Source: a virus. Taken from it: 30,928 nucleotides of DNA. Below the pieces are notes generated by a model. That model made no database searches, was not told the DNA's origin, and was given only the letters and a program-made list of their open reading frames with translations. The DNA lies in the IMG/VR virus record IMGVR_UViG_3300021964_007506, positions 1 to 30,928 of that record. One strand, written 5' to 3'. The position numbers and the translations under genes are program-made. Of this stretch, positions 28,817 through 30,928 are shown piece after piece. Numbering within the stretch: position 1 is the stretch's first letter; each line of letters opens with the position of its first letter.

Positions 28817-29080
28817 TTATAATTTGTCTTTGCCAACTGTTACAACTAGTGTTTCAAGATCATCAAACTCTTCCGAAACTTTTGTCCATTCGCCTTTTTG
28901 TGCAATCTTAATTGCTTTATTAATAAGACTTGGTTTAATATCAAGTTCTTCTGCTACTGCTTTTACTGTATCTTTTAATCCTGCATTTAGGTCTTCAATT
29001 TCTTGTAATACTGTAACACCTTCGTTTACTAGTCTTTCAAGTTTCGCTTTTTCTTCAGCACCATAGGTACGGTCACTCAT
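28817..29080 (-). CDS. dsbA: DsbA-like dsDNA-binding late transcription protein
   Basis: 87 aa, the size of T4 DsbA (89 aa). The middle (LNAGLKDTVKAVAEELDIKP, SLINKAIKIAQKGEW) fits the DsbA pattern of a helix-loop-helix ending with a conserved-looking L..A......, and the acidic C-terminus (VSEEFDDLETLVVTVG) matches T4's. DsbA binds double-stranded DNA near late promoters. AAGGAG is well spaced before the ATG, and a perfect sigma70 promoter lies upstream. The short length limits certainty. Confidence 0.6.
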   Translation of the reverse strand: MSDRTYGAEEKAKLERLVNEGVTVLQEIEDLNAGLKDTVKAVAEELDIKPSLINKAIKIAQKGEWTKVSEEFDDLETLVVTVGKDKL

Positions 29081-29104
29081 AAGTTTCTCCTTAGTTTAAG
29101 TTAT

Positions 29105-29133
29105 ATTATATAGGATTTATTGTTGCTTGTCAA
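29105..29133 (-). promoter_or_regulatory. Perfect sigma70 promoter for dsbA-like gene
   Basis: The - strand reads TTGACA (29133-29128), 17 nt, TATAAT (29110-29105). The -35 box lies within the last codons of the 63-aa gene. The start codon of the dsbA-like gene is 24 nt beyond the -10 box. Confidence 0.88.
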
Positions 29134-29308
29134 GTCTTTTTTTGTATGCTTCTTCAAAACCATCTTCTCGGTAAACCATTTCATGGTTACCCCACATACG
29201 TTTTAAATATCCATCGTAGGAATCTATAATGGTTTGATCGTTTGATGGAATATGTCCTTTTACTGCGTAGAATAGTTTGCATTTATCTTTGAAACTTACT
29301 AGGGACAT
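29117..29308 (-). CDS. Small hypothetical protein (63 aa)
   Basis: Begins MSLVSFKDKCKLFYAVKGHI and ends EAYKKRLDKQQ. Aromatic residues and charges are spread along the chain (IIDSYDGYLKRMWGNHEMVY), suggesting a small folded helical domain. It lies between the 326-aa gene and the dsbA-like promoter. The family is unknown. Confidence 0.5.
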   Translation of the reverse strand: MSLVSFKDKCKLFYAVKGHIPSNDQTIIDSYDGYLKRMWGNHEMVYREDGFEEAYKKRLDKQQ

Positions 29309-29314
29309 TTTTAC

Positions 29315-30295
29315 CTAACTATTTTTTTTATATTTTGCGAGTGCTTTATATAGTTCTTCTTTGATCGATTCTGTCTTTTTCTTAGGCTTACCATGTTTGT
29401 TATGTTGAGCCCAAGCAATAGCATAGGGTGCACCAGGATCGTCAAACTTTTTCTTTAGTTTTTTTACCTGCTTCTCTCTACCTGGAGGAGCATCTTCTTG
29501 TTTCTTGTTATTCGTTTTATCTAGTATTTTCTGCATAGCTATTAGATTGTTTCTAAATGCAGGATTACTCATTAATTCTGAAAACAAAGCAATATAAGGC
29601 TTGATAGCTTCTCTTTCCTTGTCATTAAGGACATCCCCTTCGCCGGCTTTTTTCAATCCTCTTGCAATTAAAGCACTTGGATCCATGTCAGGATCAATAG
29701 CTCCACCTAATGTCGTAGCTGCAGGGGTTAGAGCTGTTATATCTATATCGTCTTCTGAAACTGATTCTTCCATTTTCTTAACAGCCGCAAGTGCAGCTTG
29801 TTTAATTTTATCTTCAAGAGCATCTGGCATCACAGCTTTTATCGCTCTGATTAATGCTTTGTACACTTCACCTGTAGGACTATACCCAATTTCTTTTGCA
29901 AGACTGCTTTGACCAAGTGAATTGTCTACTGCAGCAATACTTGGATCATCTTGATCTTTTTCACCAACAAGTTTGTCTTTTAGCGGATGAGGTGTTTCGT
30001 TTCCTGATGTAGGCTTACTTAACTTAGGCATTGGATCTTTACCTTTTGCTTGTCCTGCACTGCCCATTTTTTGTTTTTCAGTGATTCCTGCTAGTTTTGC
30101 AAAGTCACTTATACTATCAATACCTAAAGGCATTGATCCTCGTGGAACTTCTACACTTTCCTGCACATAATCTTTTGTAGGAACAACACTTTCTTGCTGA
30201 TTGCCAGCCATTGCTTTAAGTGCTTGTTTATCCTGTTCAGGATTAGAAGGAAACAAGTCTTTCATCATTGAGCTCATTTTATAAAAGTCAGTCAT
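29315..30295 (-). CDS. Large hypothetical protein with basic C-terminus (326 aa)
   Basis: The N-terminal 150 residues are low-complexity and charged (KLSKPTSGNETPHPLKDKLV). Helices follow (EVYKALIRAIKAVMPDALED, KIKQAALAAVKKMEES), then a second helical region (IKPYIALFSELMSNPAFRNN) and a Lys-rich tail with PGAPYAIAWAQHNKHGKP and EELYKALAKYKK. The PYAIAWAQHNKHG motif recurs in marine T4-like phage proteins as I recall. The modular helical layout and Lys-rich end would suit a nucleic-acid or scaffold-binding role. AGAGG precedes the ATG. No enzymatic motif is seen. Confidence 0.6.
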   Translation of the reverse strand: MTDFYKMSSMMKDLFPSNPEQDKQALKAMAGNQQESVVPTKDYVQESVEVPRGSMPLGIDSISDFAKLAGITEKQKMGSAGQAKGKDPMPKLSKPTSGNETPHPLKDKLVGEKDQDDPSIAAVDNSLGQSSLAKEIGYSPTGEVYKALIRAIKAVMPDALEDKIKQAALAAVKKMEESVSEDDIDITALTPAATTLGGAIDPDMDPSALIARGLKKAGEGDVLNDKEREAIKPYIALFSELMSNPAFRNNLIAMQKILDKTNNKKQEDAPPGREKQVKKLKKKFDDPGAPYAIAWAQHNKHGKPKKKTESIKEELYKALAKYKKNS

Positions 30296-30296
30296 G

Positions 30297-30668
30297 TTAA
30301 CCTCTTTTCATTACAATACTAATGGCTTTGTCCACGTCGTACTTAGTAAAATGTTTTGAACCAAATTCTTTATTTACATTATTGTAAATCCACTGGGTTC
30401 CTTTTCTACGTAAGTTTTTATTTACCCATGTAACAAGATCATCCATATCTGCGGGCATTATAGAGTTAAATGCGCCCTTTACTTTATCTAAAAAATTTTC
30501 ATTAGTATTAGTTTGTTTGAAATATTGTAAAAACTTTTTATGATCCTTGTGCATTTCTGCAGCATCAGGATTCTTAAGATAAATTTTTAACCAGCCTTTA
30601 TATTGCGGACTATCTCCGATTGTTTTTTCTTTACCTTTGAAAATGTCAAATATTTCGTGGACACGCAT
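30297..30668 (-). CDS. Hypothetical phage protein (123 aa)
   Basis: A soluble basic protein: MRVHEIFDIFKGKEKTIGDS, WLKIYLKNPDAAEMHKDHKK, then a helical C-terminal half (DDLVTWVNKNLRRKGTQWIY, YDVDKAISIVMKRG). The opening MRVHEIFDIF resembles the short 'M.i.ei......' N-termini of many internal phage proteins. ATG overlaps the upstream stop as TAATG. The function is unknown. Confidence 0.55.
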   Translation of the reverse strand: MRVHEIFDIFKGKEKTIGDSPQYKGWLKIYLKNPDAAEMHKDHKKFLQYFKQTNTNENFLDKVKGAFNSIMPADMDDLVTWVNKNLRRKGTQWIYNNVNKEFGSKHFTKYDVDKAISIVMKRG

Positions 30669-30928
30669 TACATCTTCACACAGTTGTCTACTGTTTTGCC
30701 ACCTTTTTTCTTAGTGCCCATACGCTTGTAACCCTTCCAGCATACTTTGCCGTCAACACCTTTTTGCTTTTCTTCGTCTAGTGTTTTCCAACTAGGCTTA
30801 CCGCACTCTTTACAAAGTTCGTCTTTTGATTCAGTTTTCTTTCTAAACTTGTCTCTTAGTTTTGGTTTTCCTGATAGACTTTTTTTAATGTCTTTGTTTA
30901 CTTGATTTGGATCAATACCTGCTGCTCT
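30668..30928 (-). CDS. Cys-containing phage protein, 5'-truncated by window edge
   Basis: The frame is open from the right edge to TAA 30670-30668, giving the last 86 residues of a longer protein. CKECGKPSW carries a CxxC pair, and the C-terminal block VCWKGYKRMGTKKKGGKTVD ending NCVKM is a module I recall at the ends of several marine T4-like phage proteins. It is strongly basic overall. The four cysteines could bind zinc. No function can be given; the start lies outside the window. Confidence 0.6.
   Translation of the reverse strand, partial: RAAGIDPNQVNKDIKKSLSGKPKLRDKFRKKTESKDELCKECGKPSWKTLDEEKQKGVDGKVCWKGYKRMGTKKKGGKTVDNCVKM

Overview
This window looks like part of the genome of a marine T4-like tailed phage (myovirus of the cyanophage/pelagiphage type). 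The evidence is an AT-rich sequence, tightly packed and overlapping genes, a family B replicative polymerase (gp43-like), a T4-RNase H-like 5'-3' exonuclease, a candidate sliding clamp, a DsbA-like late-gene protein, a Gly-rich tail-fibre-type protein behind an exact TATAAATA late-promoter box, and many small proteins of the sort marine T4-like phages carry. No tRNA, rRNA, CRISPR array, integrase or transposase was seen.

Layout. Bases 1-4936 (+ strand) hold a compact cluster: two radical SAM enzymes, a nitroreductase-like protein, a small unknown, a GNAT-like protein and three small proteins sharing an H-x-D ... H ... R (2OG/Fe(II)-oxygenase-like) signature. It converges on the rest of the window, which is all on the - strand. 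Read in the direction of - strand transcription (high to low coordinate): unknown/structural-type genes (30928-29117); DsbA-like gene and two small membrane proteins (29080-28325); DNA polymerase, TagD-like nucleotidyltransferase, eukaryotic-type phosphomannomutase-like HAD protein and NAD-dependent epimerase (28249-23734); candidate clamp (23737-23003); a DpdA-like transglycosylase, a DUF465-like peptide, an unknown 177-aa protein and a QueD-like protein (22999-20305); a glycosyltransferase, cupin, SGNH-like protein, phosphoribosyltransferase, MBD4-like glycosylase and HIT protein (20289-15712); FolE and QueE (15617-14025); a chain of small genes around a 2OG-Fe(II) oxygenase (14041-12606); RNase H (12544-11558); small unknowns; a MoxR ATPase/VWA-metallopeptidase pair (10045-7585); and tail or structural genes (7604-4939).

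How the parts fit. FolE, QueD, QueE and DpdA together are the signature of 7-deazaguanine modification of phage DNA. No QueC is visible, so the product may stop at the 7-carboxy or decarboxylated base unless QueC lies elsewhere. The nucleotidyltransferase, phosphomannomutase and epimerase, with a glycosyltransferase further on, suggest synthesis and transfer of an activated sugar. Seven - strand promoters of the form TTGAC(A/T)-N17-TATA(A/G)T, all with exactly 17-nt spacers, stand before key transcription units, and two late-type boxes stand before other genes. The most original items are the + strand oxidoreductase cluster, a well-formed H-type RNA pseudoknot candidate after moxR, the QueC-less deazaguanine set with an unknown protein inserted between queD and dpdA, and mini-ORFs that tile exactly between larger genes.
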